Shown here: in pieces, positions 7,021 to 13,473 of the stretch
Numbering within the stretch: position 1 is the first letter of the stretch
How the letters are laid out: each line of letters opens with the position of its first letter
Source of the DNA: a bacterium
Lineage (GTDB): Bacteria; Planctomycetota; J058; JAJDCP01
DNA: 15,189 bases
Assembly: GCA_030428695.1 (NCBI GenBank)
Contig: JAUIEM010000244.1
Location: 1 to 15,189 of the forward strand
Direction of reading: 5' to 3'
The notes under the pieces: generated by a model
The model's input: only the letters and a program-made list of their open reading frames with translations
Told to the model about the DNA's origin: nothing
Databases searched by the model: none
Program-made: the position numbers and the translations under genes

Positions 7021-7080
7021 CGGGCACGATTCCCGGGACGGCGGCCGGAGCTGCGCAATCGCAGGCTCGAATCGTGTCCG
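7021..7080 (-). other. Long-range inverted repeat just after rpmE
   Basis: CACGATTC (7025-7032) pairs perfectly with GAATCGTG (7069-7076). Three more pairs (7021-7023 with 7078-7080) extend it across one imperfect position, an A-C mismatch in the operon transcript. The enclosed sequence is GC-rich and contains a second hairpin, CTGCG-CAAT-CGCAG (7051-7064). It begins ten bases after the rpmE stop. The layout suggests a 3'-end stabiliser, processing site or partial terminator for rpmE. No U-run is present. Confidence 0.4.
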
Positions 7081-7089
7081 GCGGGAGAG

Positions 7090-7524
7090 CTAGGAGTCGG
7101 CAGGCCGCTTCTCGCGCGCCTTCGAGGCCGCCTTGCGGGTCTCGGCCTGCTTCTGGGCCTGCTTCTCTTCCTCTTCGCGCTCCGCGCGGGCGGCCGCTTC
7201 GGCCTGGTCGAGGCGCTGGTTGCGCAGGGCCTCGGCTTCCTTCTCTTTGCGGACCTGGGCCCGGATCTGGCGCTTGGTCAACCCGGCCACCTGCTTGGCG
7301 GAGGCCTTGGCCTTGACCTTGTTCTCGGTCCACCCGAACTTCTTGACGAACTTGTCCACCTGGCCCGCGGCGTCGACGAACTTCGACTTGCCGGTGTAGA
7401 ACGGGTGGCATTCAGAGCAGATCGCCAGGGTCAGGCTCTTCAGGGTGCTGCGCGTGGTGAACTTGTTGCCGCAGCGGCAGCTGACCTCGCATTCGTACAG
7501 CTTGGGGTGGATTTTCGTCTTCAT
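7090..7524 (-). CDS. rpmE: 50S ribosomal protein L31 (zinc type) with a charged helical extension
   Basis: L31 bridges the ribosomal subunits. The first 65 or so residues are canonical: MKTKIHPKLYECEVSCRCGNKF, RSTLKS, ICSECHPFYTGKSKFVDAAGQVDKFVKKFG. Cys16, Cys18, Cys36 and Cys39 supply the zinc ligands of the C+ type, and an additional Cys12 is present. Length is 144 residues against about 65-85 for typical L31. The extra part (about 66-144) is almost entirely Lys, Arg, Glu, Gln and Ala, and is predicted as one long charged helix or coiled coil. The ATG at 7524 has GGAG five bases upstream. It is the first gene of the operon, 35 bases or so from a predicted transcription start. Because zinc-type L31 can serve as a zinc store, zinc-responsive control is possible, but I see no Zur site. 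Confidence 0.95.
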   Translation of the reverse strand: MKTKIHPKLYECEVSCRCGNKFTTRSTLKSLTLAICSECHPFYTGKSKFVDAAGQVDKFVKKFGWTENKVKAKASAKQVAGLTKRQIRAQVRKEKEAEALRNQRLDQAEAAARAEREEEEKQAQKQAETRKAASKAREKRPADS

Positions 7525-7565
7525 GATGACTCCGCTCGGTTGATTCGCGCCTCAACGAACGTCGC

Positions 7566-7593
7566 ATCATAGGCACAGCGGGCCGTCGTGCAA
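7566..7593 (-). promoter_or_regulatory. Predicted sigma-70-type promoter for the rpmE operon
   Basis: On the minus strand TTGCAC (7588-7593) is followed after 16 bases by TATGAT (7566-7571), which matches five of six -10 consensus bases. The surrounding DNA is locally AT-richer than its neighbours. A start about seven bases downstream would give a leader of about 35 bases ahead of the rpmE ATG at 7524. The -35 match is weak beyond TTG. Confidence 0.55.
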
Positions 7594-7625
7594 GGAAATT
7601 CTCGATCGGGCGTGTCGCGCCACGC

Positions 7626-8636
7626 TCACGAGCGCGGGTCGAGCACGATCTTGCCGTGGTGGGCGCGGTCCTGGAAGCGTCCGTGCGCGGCGGCGACCTC
7701 CTCGAGGGGATAGATCCGGTCGACCCGCGGCCGCAGCGCCCCTCCGACGAGGTCCTCCCGCAGGGCCGCGTAGGCCCGCTGGATCAGGTCGGGCCGGGCG
7801 AGCAGGCTGACGAAGGACAGGCCCATCACCGCGCGCCCCCGCTCCGCGAGCTCGAGCGCGCCGAAGCGGGGCATCGTCGCGACCTTGTAGAGCGCGCGCA
7901 GGAAGCTGCGGTGCCGATCGAGCAGGCTGCGGAACCCGACGTACACGATCCGGCCGAGCAGCCCGACCGCCTCGACCAGCTCGGCGTCCGCGTCGCCGCC
8001 CTCGGTGTCGAACAGCGCGGCGACCCCCCGCCCCCCCGTCAGCTCCCCGAGCCGCGCGACCGCCTCTTCCCGCGCCAGCACCTCCGCGGCCCCGAGGGCG
8101 CGGAGCTCGTCGCCGCGCGCGCCGATCGCGTACACCGTGACCCCCGCCCGCGCCGCCAGCTCGACCAGGGCGCGGCCCGGCCCCTCGTCGGCGCCGACCA
8201 CCAGAATCTGCTCGCCCGCCCGCACCCGCGCGAGCTCTTCGAGGCACAGCCAGGCGCCGACGTAGTCCTGCGGCAGCGACACCAACGTCGCGGGGTCGAG
8301 CTCGAGGGGCGCCTTGAAGGCCAGCTCGGCCTCGAGGTGGCACTGCTCGGCGTAGCCTCCGCTCGCCGCGAGGCCGCAGACCCGCTCGCCGACCGCGACC
8401 CCACGCACCCCATCGCCGATCGCGCGCACCCGGCCACACACCTCGCGGCCCGGAACCAGCGGCAGACTGGGCCCCGAGCGGTCGAGGCCCATGCGCAGGA
8501 AGACGTCGTCGATGCTGACGCCCGCGGCGTCGACCTCGACGAGCAGCCGCCCGGGCCCGGGCACGCCGAGATCGGGGCGCTTCTTCACGCGCAGCGCGGA
8601 CGGGGGCCCGAAGTGCTCGAGCAGCGCGACGCGCAT
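7626..8636 (-). CDS. Zinc-free MDR-family quinone oxidoreductase-like protein
   Basis: This 336-residue member of the medium-chain dehydrogenase/reductase superfamily is closest in style to NADPH:quinone reductase (zeta-crystallin/Qor). The N-terminal GroES-like part reads MRVALLEHFGPPSALRV, VDAAGVSIDDVFLRMG, LPLVPGREVCGRVRAIGDGV and VGERVCGL. The dinucleotide-binding fold follows with ILVVGADEGPGRALVELAARAGVTVYAIG (144-172), then LFDTEGGD, GRIVYVGF and a C-terminal PLEEVAAAHGRFQDRAHHGKIVL. No structural-zinc four-Cys loop is seen, as expected for Qor types. The nucleotide loop reads GADEGPG instead of the common GAxGGVG but keeps two glycines; nicotinamide binding is likely and substrate unknown. 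The ATG at 8636 shares one base with the kinase stop (TGATG), which implies coupled expression with that sensor. Confidence 0.85.
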   Translation of the reverse strand: MRVALLEHFGPPSALRVKKRPDLGVPGPGRLLVEVDAAGVSIDDVFLRMGLDRSGPSLPLVPGREVCGRVRAIGDGVRGVAVGERVCGLAASGGYAEQCHLEAELAFKAPLELDPATLVSLPQDYVGAWLCLEELARVRAGEQILVVGADEGPGRALVELAARAGVTVYAIGARGDELRALGAAEVLAREEAVARLGELTGGRGVAALFDTEGGDADAELVEAVGLLGRIVYVGFRSLLDRHRSFLRALYKVATMPRFGALELAERGRAVMGLSFVSLLARPDLIQRAYAALREDLVGGALRPRVDRIYPLEEVAAAHGRFQDRAHHGKIVLDPRS

Positions 8637-9712
8637 CAGCCGCTCGGTGCCTCGGCCGGCAGATCGAGGCAGAACATGATGCCGTCGTCCCTCCCGGGCA
8701 TCGGCGAGACCGCTTCGAGGCTTCCCCCGTGGGCCTCGGCGACCATCTTGCAGAATGGCAGCCCGAGCCCGGAGCCCTGGCGTTTCCCCTGCTCGCTGAG
8801 CTCGGCCTGGGCGAATTTGTCGAAGATGCGGACCAGCTCGGGGGCCGAGAGCGCCTCGCAGACGTTGGCGACCGTCAGCGCGACGCGCCCGTCGGAGCGG
8901 CTCGCGGTCAGGTCGATCGGGTGGTTCGAGCGCCCGTAGCGCAGGGCGTTGTCGAGCAGGTTCTGGATCAGCCGCGCGACGAGCACCGGATCGACCACCG
9001 CGGTCAGCTCCTCGTCGACCTGTGCCTGGATCGGGGCGTTCTTGCGCTCGGACAAGGAGTCGAGCTCGGCGACGACCTTGTGCACGACCTCGTCGAGGCG
9101 CACCGGCTGGCGATGGACCTGCAGCGCGCCCGACTCCATCTTGTACAGGTCGAGCATCGAGTCGATCAGCAGCATCAGCCGGTTGGCGGAGTTCAGGGCG
9201 ATGTCGGTGTACTTGTGCAGGGTCTCGTCGGTCGCGAGCCGGTCGAGGATCGCGAGCGCGCCCTTGAGCGCGGTGACCGGGCTGCGCATGTCGTGGACAA
9301 CGAAGTGCAGCAGGTTCTTGCGCTCGTCGTTGATCTGCTTCATCCGCACGAAGGCCTTGGCGTAGGCCTCGACCAGCACCTTGTTGAGGGGCTTCATCAG
9401 GAAGCCCTCGGCGCCGCATTCCAGCGCCCGCTCGTTCGCGTCGATGCTGGTCAGCCCGGTCGTGCACAGCACCGGGATGTCGGTGGTCTCCGGCGAGCTC
9501 TTCAAGCGCTCGCAGACCTCGAAGCCGTCCATCTCCGGCAGCACCACATCGAGGATGATCAGGTCGGGGGGATCGGCCTCGGCGGCGACCAGCGCCTCGG
9601 GACCGGAGGCGACACAGCGGATCTCGTACCCCAGCGGGGAGAGGAAGGCCGACAGCGTCTTGCGGTCGAGGATGTTGTCATCGACGACGAGGATCGATGC
9701 CCGAGATTTCAC
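8636..9712 (-). CDS. Soluble receiver-histidine kinase hybrid (REC-HisKA-HATPase)
   Basis: This 358-residue signalling protein has no membrane segment. An N-terminal receiver domain covers about 1-120, with Asp11/Asp12, phospho-acceptor Asp55 (LIILDVVLPEMDGFE), Thr84/Thr85 and Lys107 (MKP). A HisKA domain follows with FVVHDMRSPVTALKG, where His140 is the phosphorylation site. The HATPase domain has the N box RLIQNLLDNALRYG (248-260) and the G2 box GSGLGLPFCKMVAEAHGG (313-330). The G1 box, usually DxGxG, is replaced by NVCEA (283-287), so ATP binding may be altered. The GTG at 9712 has GGAG about six bases upstream and a near-consensus promoter further up. The order REC then kinase suggests input from a separate kinase, with output to an unlinked regulator. 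The only linked partner is the MDR oxidoreductase gene, joined by TGATG. Confidence 0.92.
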   Translation of the reverse strand: MKSRASILVVDDNILDRKTLSAFLSPLGYEIRCVASGPEALVAAEADPPDLIILDVVLPEMDGFEVCERLKSSPETTDIPVLCTTGLTSIDANERALECGAEGFLMKPLNKVLVEAYAKAFVRMKQINDERKNLLHFVVHDMRSPVTALKGALAILDRLATDETLHKYTDIALNSANRLMLLIDSMLDLYKMESGALQVHRQPVRLDEVVHKVVAELDSLSERKNAPIQAQVDEELTAVVDPVLVARLIQNLLDNALRYGRSNHPIDLTASRSDGRVALTVANVCEALSAPELVRIFDKFAQAELSEQGKRQGSGLGLPFCKMVAEAHGGSLEAVSPMPGRDDGIMFCLDLPAEAPSG

Positions 9713-9760
9713 CGCGCGCTCCGCGGGTTGTAGCTTTGGGAAACGGGGTGCAGCGATGCG

Positions 9761-9788
9761 AGTATACGACGCCGGCCTGCGCTGTCAA
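9761..9788 (-). promoter_or_regulatory. Strong sigma-70-type promoter for the kinase-oxidoreductase pair
   Basis: On the minus strand a perfect TTGACA (9783-9788) and TATACT (9761-9766, five of six) are separated by 16 bases. The predicted start near 9754 gives a leader of about 42 bases before the GTG at 9712. It lies in the 114-base gap after the EcsC-like gene. This is the best promoter match in the window. Confidence 0.75.
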
Positions 9789-9826
9789 ACACCTTGCTGC
9801 GCGCGACCGGGGCCCCTTCCCTCCCA

Positions 9827-10921
9827 TCAATCGAACTCCGGGAAGGTGTCCTCTTCGAACGGGTCCTCGCCCCGGAAGCAGCGGGCGACCTGCGCGAAGA
9901 GGCGGGTCTCTTCGGGGTGGATCTCGCCGTCGATGCGCATCGTCAGGTCGAGGATGTCGAGGATCGCGCGCCGCATCGCGGGATCCTCGACCTTGAGCAC
10001 CTCGGCGATCAGCTCCTCGCGCGACGCGTCGAGCATGCGCTTGATGTAGTTCCACTCCTTATCATCGAGCGTCGGCCGCAGCGTCTGCATGCACTGCCGG
10101 AAGACCTGGTTCTCCTTCGGGTCGACGGCGCCGTCCGCCTTCGCCATCGCGAACACCAGCGGCAGGATGATCTTCTCCTCGGCGTGGTCGGGCGCCGGGA
10201 TCCCGCCGCCGACGAGGTTCTGGATCTCGTCCTGGCGCTCGAAGTAGTCCGCCGCCACCTGCCCGACCTTCCGCGTACGGTAGTAGTTCAGCCCGCCGGA
10301 GATCGCGACGCAGACGACCGGCAGCGCGAACTTCATCGCGCCGCGCTGGACGACCGCCATCCCGAGCTTGGTCGCGAACTGCGAGGCGATCAGCCGCGAC
10401 TGCGAGTGGATGCGCCGCTTGGGCAGGAGCTCGACCGGCCCCTGCACACCGAGCGCCGCGCCGAGCACCAGCAGCAGGTCGGCGGGGTCGTCGGGGTCGA
10501 TGGTCACGCCGTTGAGGAGGGCGATGTCGTAGGACAGCCCGAGCTGCAGCCGGAAGGTGTAGATCAGCTCGGCGAGGAAGGCTGCGGAGCCGGCCGCCAG
10601 CCCGGCGCCGAGGGTGAGGAAGCCGAGGATGCTGCTCGCGTTGACCAGGCCCCCGGTCACCCCGCCGACCACGCCGGCCCGCCGCGCGCGCTGACCGATC
10701 AGCTTGCGGCTCGCGGCCCGCCGCTTCAGCTTCGGGAACTTCTTGTCGAGGGCGGCCCGATGCGCCGCGGGGTCCTGCTTCGCCAGGTACCCCTTGACCG
10801 TGTTGAGAAGCCAGGTCCCGTCGCGGTAGGCGCGCAGCCCGGTGCTCTCGACCTCCTTCTCGAGCTGCTCGAGCTCGGCGCGGGCCTCCGCCTGTTCCGT
10901 CTTGCGCTTCCCTCCGAACAC
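9827..10921 (-). CDS. EcsC-like membrane-associated protein with C-terminal TerB-like domain
   Basis: This is a 364-residue protein of two parts. Residues about 75-215 resemble the EcsC family: KLIGQRARRAGVVGGVTGG, a long Gly/Ala-rich hydrophobic stretch (84-120), then FRLQLGLSYDIALLNGVTIDPDDP and a second hydrophobic segment (195-212). EcsC-like proteins are of unclear biochemical role. Residues about 245-350 look like a TerB-type helical repeat, with AMAKADGAVDPKE (258-270) and TMRIDGEIHPEE (327-338), each carrying the acidic DG.(V/I)..(E) pattern that in TerB homologues can bind metal. The N-terminus is charged and helical. I chose GTG 10921, which has GGGAG six bases upstream. A GTG at 10960 is in frame but lies where a TACCAT -10-like element (10951-10956) could be. 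The function is unknown; a membrane-stress role is only suggested by TerB relatives. Confidence 0.7.
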   Translation of the reverse strand: MFGGKRKTEQAEARAELEQLEKEVESTGLRAYRDGTWLLNTVKGYLAKQDPAAHRAALDKKFPKLKRRAASRKLIGQRARRAGVVGGVTGGLVNASSILGFLTLGAGLAAGSAAFLAELIYTFRLQLGLSYDIALLNGVTIDPDDPADLLLVLGAALGVQGPVELLPKRRIHSQSRLIASQFATKLGMAVVQRGAMKFALPVVCVAISGGLNYYRTRKVGQVAADYFERQDEIQNLVGGGIPAPDHAEEKIILPLVFAMAKADGAVDPKENQVFRQCMQTLRPTLDDKEWNYIKRMLDASREELIAEVLKVEDPAMRRAILDILDLTMRIDGEIHPEETRLFAQVARCFRGEDPFEEDTFPEFD

Positions 10922-11008
10922 CTCTGTCTCCCGTGCGAGAGCGAGGTCCCATGGTAGCACAGCCAGCGGGCTCGCAGTACGCCCGGGGCGTGCATTTCTG
11001 CAGGAAGC

Positions 11009-11036
11009 TTGCGCATCCCCACGAGAGCACTACAAT
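11009..11036 (+). promoter_or_regulatory. Predicted promoter for the omega-like gene
   Basis: TTGCGC (11009-11014) and TACAAT (11031-11036, five of six -10 bases) are separated by 16 bases. A start near 11043 gives a leader of about 35 bases before the ATG at 11078. The spacing and the TTGC -35 resemble the rpmE promoter. It lies in the divergent gap shared with the EcsC-like gene. Confidence 0.55.
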
Positions 11037-11077
11037 GGCGGGTCGATCTCGCGAGTCAAAGCCCGGAGCCACCGCAC

Positions 11078-11404
11078 ATGAAGAACAAGCTTCTCGAGCA
11101 GGCCATCGAGAAGGCCGGCGGGCGCTACCCGCTGACCGTCCTGGTCCAGAAACGGATGCAGGAGATGGTCCACCAGAAGAAGATGCACGGCCGCCCGCTG
11201 CCGAAGAACGTGCTCGAGCACGTCTTGCACGAAGTCTGCGACGACCTGATCTACCTCGAGGGCATGGGAAGCAGCGCCGAGCGCCGCGCCCAGGTGCTGC
11301 TCGAGAACGCCCGCCAGGGCAACCTCCCCGACCCCTCCGAGATTCCCGAGAAGCGCCCCGTCCCCGAGCGCGAGGACGACGGCTTCGGCTACGACAGATT
11401 CTGA
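11078..11404 (+). CDS. Putative RNA polymerase omega subunit (rpoZ-like small protein)
   Basis: This is a 108-residue protein. The segment EKAGGRYPLTVLVQKRMQEMV (about 11-31) resembles the omega-subunit core, where a conserved (N/G)R(F/Y).L..L..KRA helps hold the RNA polymerase beta' subunit. The QKRM form is like what I recall of planctomycete omega proteins. After it come GRPLPKNVLEHVLHEVCDDLIYLEG and a disordered, Pro/Glu/Arg-rich C-terminus ending FGYDRF. The ATG at 11078 has GGAG nine bases upstream and a promoter-like pair before it. Omega is small and divergent, so this call rests on one motif and general length. An unrelated small helical protein is the alternative. It is followed after 91 bases by an HD phosphohydrolase gene on the same strand. 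Confidence 0.5.
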   Translation: MKNKLLEQAIEKAGGRYPLTVLVQKRMQEMVHQKKMHGRPLPKNVLEHVLHEVCDDLIYLEGMGSSAERRAQVLLENARQGNLPDPSEIPEKRPVPEREDDGFGYDRF

Positions 11405-11495
11405 GACCGTTCGCTGCGCCGGAACTCCGTCGCCGGGGCCCGTGGGCCGCCGGGGAAGGTATGCTTCGGGGTCGGCGAGCAGCGGAGCCCACGCC

Positions 11496-12827
11496 GTGGC
11501 CAGTCAGCAGCGCAGCAGGAAGGCCGGTGCGAGCGGGCTGAAGGTCATCCGCGACGCCGTCCACGGCGACATCGAGGTCTCCACGCGGCTCGAGCTGCCC
11601 CTGATCGACACCCCGGAGTTCCAGCGCCTGCGGGGGATCAAGCAGCTCGGCACCGCGCATCTCGTCTACCCCTGCGCGCTGCACACCCGCTTCGAGCACT
11701 CCCTCGGCACCGCGCACCTCGCGCGCCGGCTGCTCGGATTGCTCGCCGCGCGGGGCCTGGCGATCGATCCCCAGGAGGCCGACGCGGTCGTCGTCGCGGC
11801 CCTGCTGCACGACATCACCCACATCCCCTACGGCCACACCTTCGAGGACGAGCGCAAGCTCTTCCCCCGCCACGACAACCCCGGCCGCACGCGCAGCTTC
11901 CTGCGCGCGGGCCAGCTCGGCGAGCGGCTGCGCGCGCTCGGCCTCGCCGGCGTGGTCGAGGAGCTGCTGACCGGCGCCGGTGACCAGCCCTGGCGCGTCG
12001 AGCTGACCGCCGCCCCGATCGGCGCCGACCTGCTCGACTACCTCAAGCGCGACGCCTACTTCTGCGGCCTGCGGCTCGCCTACGACGAGCGCCTGTTCCG
12101 TTACTTCGACGTCGCCGACGGCCGGCTCGTGCTGCGCCTGGCCGCGGGCGGGCGGGTGCGGCAGGACCTGCTGTCCGAGGTCGTGCACCTGTTGCGCACC
12201 CGCTACACGCTGACCGAGCGCGTCTTCTTCCACCACACCAAGGTCGTGTCCGGGGCGATGATCAGCAAGGCGGTCGAGCACGCGGTCGACCGCGGGCTCG
12301 AGGTCGAGCAGCTCTTCCCGCTGCGCGACGCCGAGCTCCCGGGCTTCCTCCGCGCGGCCTTTCCCGACGCGCGCCAGGGCCACGCCCTGCTCGAGCAGGT
12401 CGCCGCGCGCCGGCTGTACAAGCGCTGCTACCGGCTCGGCCGGCGCATCGGGGCCGAGGCGCAGCGCGCGCTGGTGACGCGCTTCCACGCCGACCGCGCC
12501 TCCCGCGCGGCCGAGGAGGCGACCCTCGCCGAGGCGGCCGGCCTGGCGGCAGAGGACGTGATCATCTACTGCCCGGGGCTCGGCATGGGGCAGAAGGATG
12601 CGGCGATCCCGGTGCTGCTCGACGACGGTCCTCCCCGGCTGCTGTCGGACTTGCAACTGCCGGAGATCGAGACCATCCTGGACAAACACCGCTCACTGTG
12701 GTGCTTCGACGTCTTCCTGCACCCCGACCGGCTCGACCGCCGCGACGCCCTGAGCGCCGCCTGCGCCGAGCGTTTCGGGCTGCCCAACCAGAGGCGCGCG
12801 CTCGATGGACACTCCTTCGCCGGCTGA
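11496..12827 (+). CDS. HD-domain phosphohydrolase (COG1078, dGTPase-like)
   Basis: A 443-residue protein. It opens with GLKVIRDAVHGDIEVS and continues LPLIDTPEFQRLRGIKQLGTAHLVYPCALHTRFEHSLGTAHLA, the signature of COG1078 HD phosphohydrolases related to dNTP triphosphohydrolases. Metal ligands appear as His68 (RFEHS), His105-Asp106 (LLHDITHIPYGHTFED) and Asp178 (GADLLDYLKRD), so the HD site is complete. Relatives hydrolyse deoxynucleoside triphosphates, sometimes with allosteric control, but the substrate of this branch is often unassigned. The C-terminal part (about 250-440) is helical and includes VIIYCPGLGMGQKDAAIPVLLDDG. I chose GTG 11496, with GGAG eight bases upstream. GTG 11442 would add a Gly/Arg/Ser stretch with no family match. 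The 3' end overlaps the next gene by 23 bases, indicating an operon. Confidence 0.88.
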   Translation: MASQQRSRKAGASGLKVIRDAVHGDIEVSTRLELPLIDTPEFQRLRGIKQLGTAHLVYPCALHTRFEHSLGTAHLARRLLGLLAARGLAIDPQEADAVVVAALLHDITHIPYGHTFEDERKLFPRHDNPGRTRSFLRAGQLGERLRALGLAGVVEELLTGAGDQPWRVELTAAPIGADLLDYLKRDAYFCGLRLAYDERLFRYFDVADGRLVLRLAAGGRVRQDLLSEVVHLLRTRYTLTERVFFHHTKVVSGAMISKAVEHAVDRGLEVEQLFPLRDAELPGFLRAAFPDARQGHALLEQVAARRLYKRCYRLGRRIGAEAQRALVTRFHADRASRAAEEATLAEAAGLAAEDVIIYCPGLGMGQKDAAIPVLLDDGPPRLLSDLQLPEIETILDKHRSLWCFDVFLHPDRLDRRDALSAACAERFGLPNQRRALDGHSFAG

Positions 12828-13404
12828 TCCCGAGGCGCGCGCCCACATCGACGCCTTCCGCGCGCTCCACGCCCGCCTCGCCGACGTCTACGCGGGCGCG
12901 GCCGCGCGCTCCGGCTGCTACGCCGAGCTGGTCAGCCTGTTCGAGGGCTGCGAGGCCTACCTGCGCGAGTACTTCCAGGAGGTGACCAAGCCGCAGATGA
13001 CGCGGGTGGTCGAGCGCCTGCAGGCGGGGAAGGACCCGAGCGACGAGGAGCTCGAGATCCTGCGCCAGTGGATCATCGGCGACACGGTCAACTACGTCCG
13101 CGGCGAGCAGCAGTACGCCGACTGGCTCGCCGAGCTGCGTCGCATCATGGCGGCGCTCGAAGCGGAGGTCGCGGCGGCCTCCGGCCTCGAAGGCGACGCC
13201 ACGGCCTCGGCCCTCACCACGATCGCGCGCTGCCGCGGCTTGCTGATGGACGGCGCGCGGCTGCTTCCCAACATCGTCTTCTACCTGCGCCAGAAGGAGC
13301 GGCTGCGGGCCTTCGAGAAGGCGGTCTCCGGTCCACTGCAGGCGCAGGACCGCGCCCTGCTGCTCGAGTTGATCGCGCGCTGCTGGTATTCCCCGGACCA
13401 ATGA
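12805..13404 (+). CDS. Hypothetical all-helical protein, 199 residues
   Basis: I do not recognise this protein. It has no signal peptide and no clear membrane segment. It is rich in Leu, Ala, Glu and Arg with regular heptad-like spacing, so a helical bundle is likely. Distinct segments are AHIDAFRALHARLADVYAG, SLFEGCEAYLREYFQEV, ILRQWIIGDTVNYVRGEQQYADWL and DGARLLPNIVFYLRQKERLRAFEKAV. Conserved-looking Trp, Tyr and Cys residues suggest a real folded domain. The ATG at 12805 lies 23 bases inside the HD phosphohydrolase gene, with AGAGG ten bases upstream. The overlap and shared base composition suggest the two are expressed together and may work together. The 69 bases after its stop separate it from the membrane protein at 13474. 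Confidence 0.75.
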   Translation: MDTPSPADPEARAHIDAFRALHARLADVYAGAAARSGCYAELVSLFEGCEAYLREYFQEVTKPQMTRVVERLQAGKDPSDEELEILRQWIIGDTVNYVRGEQQYADWLAELRRIMAALEAEVAAASGLEGDATASALTTIARCRGLLMDGARLLPNIVFYLRQKERLRAFEKAVSGPLQAQDRALLLELIARCWYSPDQ

Positions 13405-13414
13405 CGCTTTTCTG

Positions 13415-13436
13415 TGGAACCTTCTTGGCGTAGGAT
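13415..13436 (+). promoter_or_regulatory. Weak promoter-like elements before the repeat-tailed membrane protein
   Basis: The gap after the 199-residue gene contains TGGAAC-N5-TGGC (13415-13429), which keeps the GG-N10-GC spacing of sigma-54 promoters with two changes from consensus. A TAGGAT (13431-13436) could instead serve as a -10 element. Neither is strong. Either would give a leader of about 30-35 bases before the ATG at 13474. Confidence 0.2.
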
Positions 13437-13473
13437 GGGTCTCAGAGGGGCCACTCCGACCGAGGAGGACACG

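Noticed and set aside
7040..7085. A tRNA-like T-arm (GGCTCGAATC) in the rpmE-prfA gap
   Set aside because: No matching acceptor stem, anticodon arm or correct T-stem pairing is present. The bases are better explained by the inverted repeat at 7021-7080.
4093..7316. Large plus-strand frames (4093-5592 and 5709-7316) opposite ffh, prmC and prfA
   Set aside because: They are rich in Asp/Leu/Val/Arg as expected for antisense of GC-rich genes, while the minus strand carries complete conserved proteins.
11430..11465. GGCCCGTGGGCC palindrome and TATGCT before the HD phosphohydrolase gene as terminator plus promoter
   Set aside because: The palindrome leaves only a four-base stem with no U-tract, and no -35 element is found at a suitable distance from TATGCT.
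10062..12689. 875-residue minus-strand open frame covering the omega-like and HD genes
   Set aside because: It is antisense to the HD phosphohydrolase and then runs in another frame of the EcsC-like gene. The product is compositionally biased without any domain.
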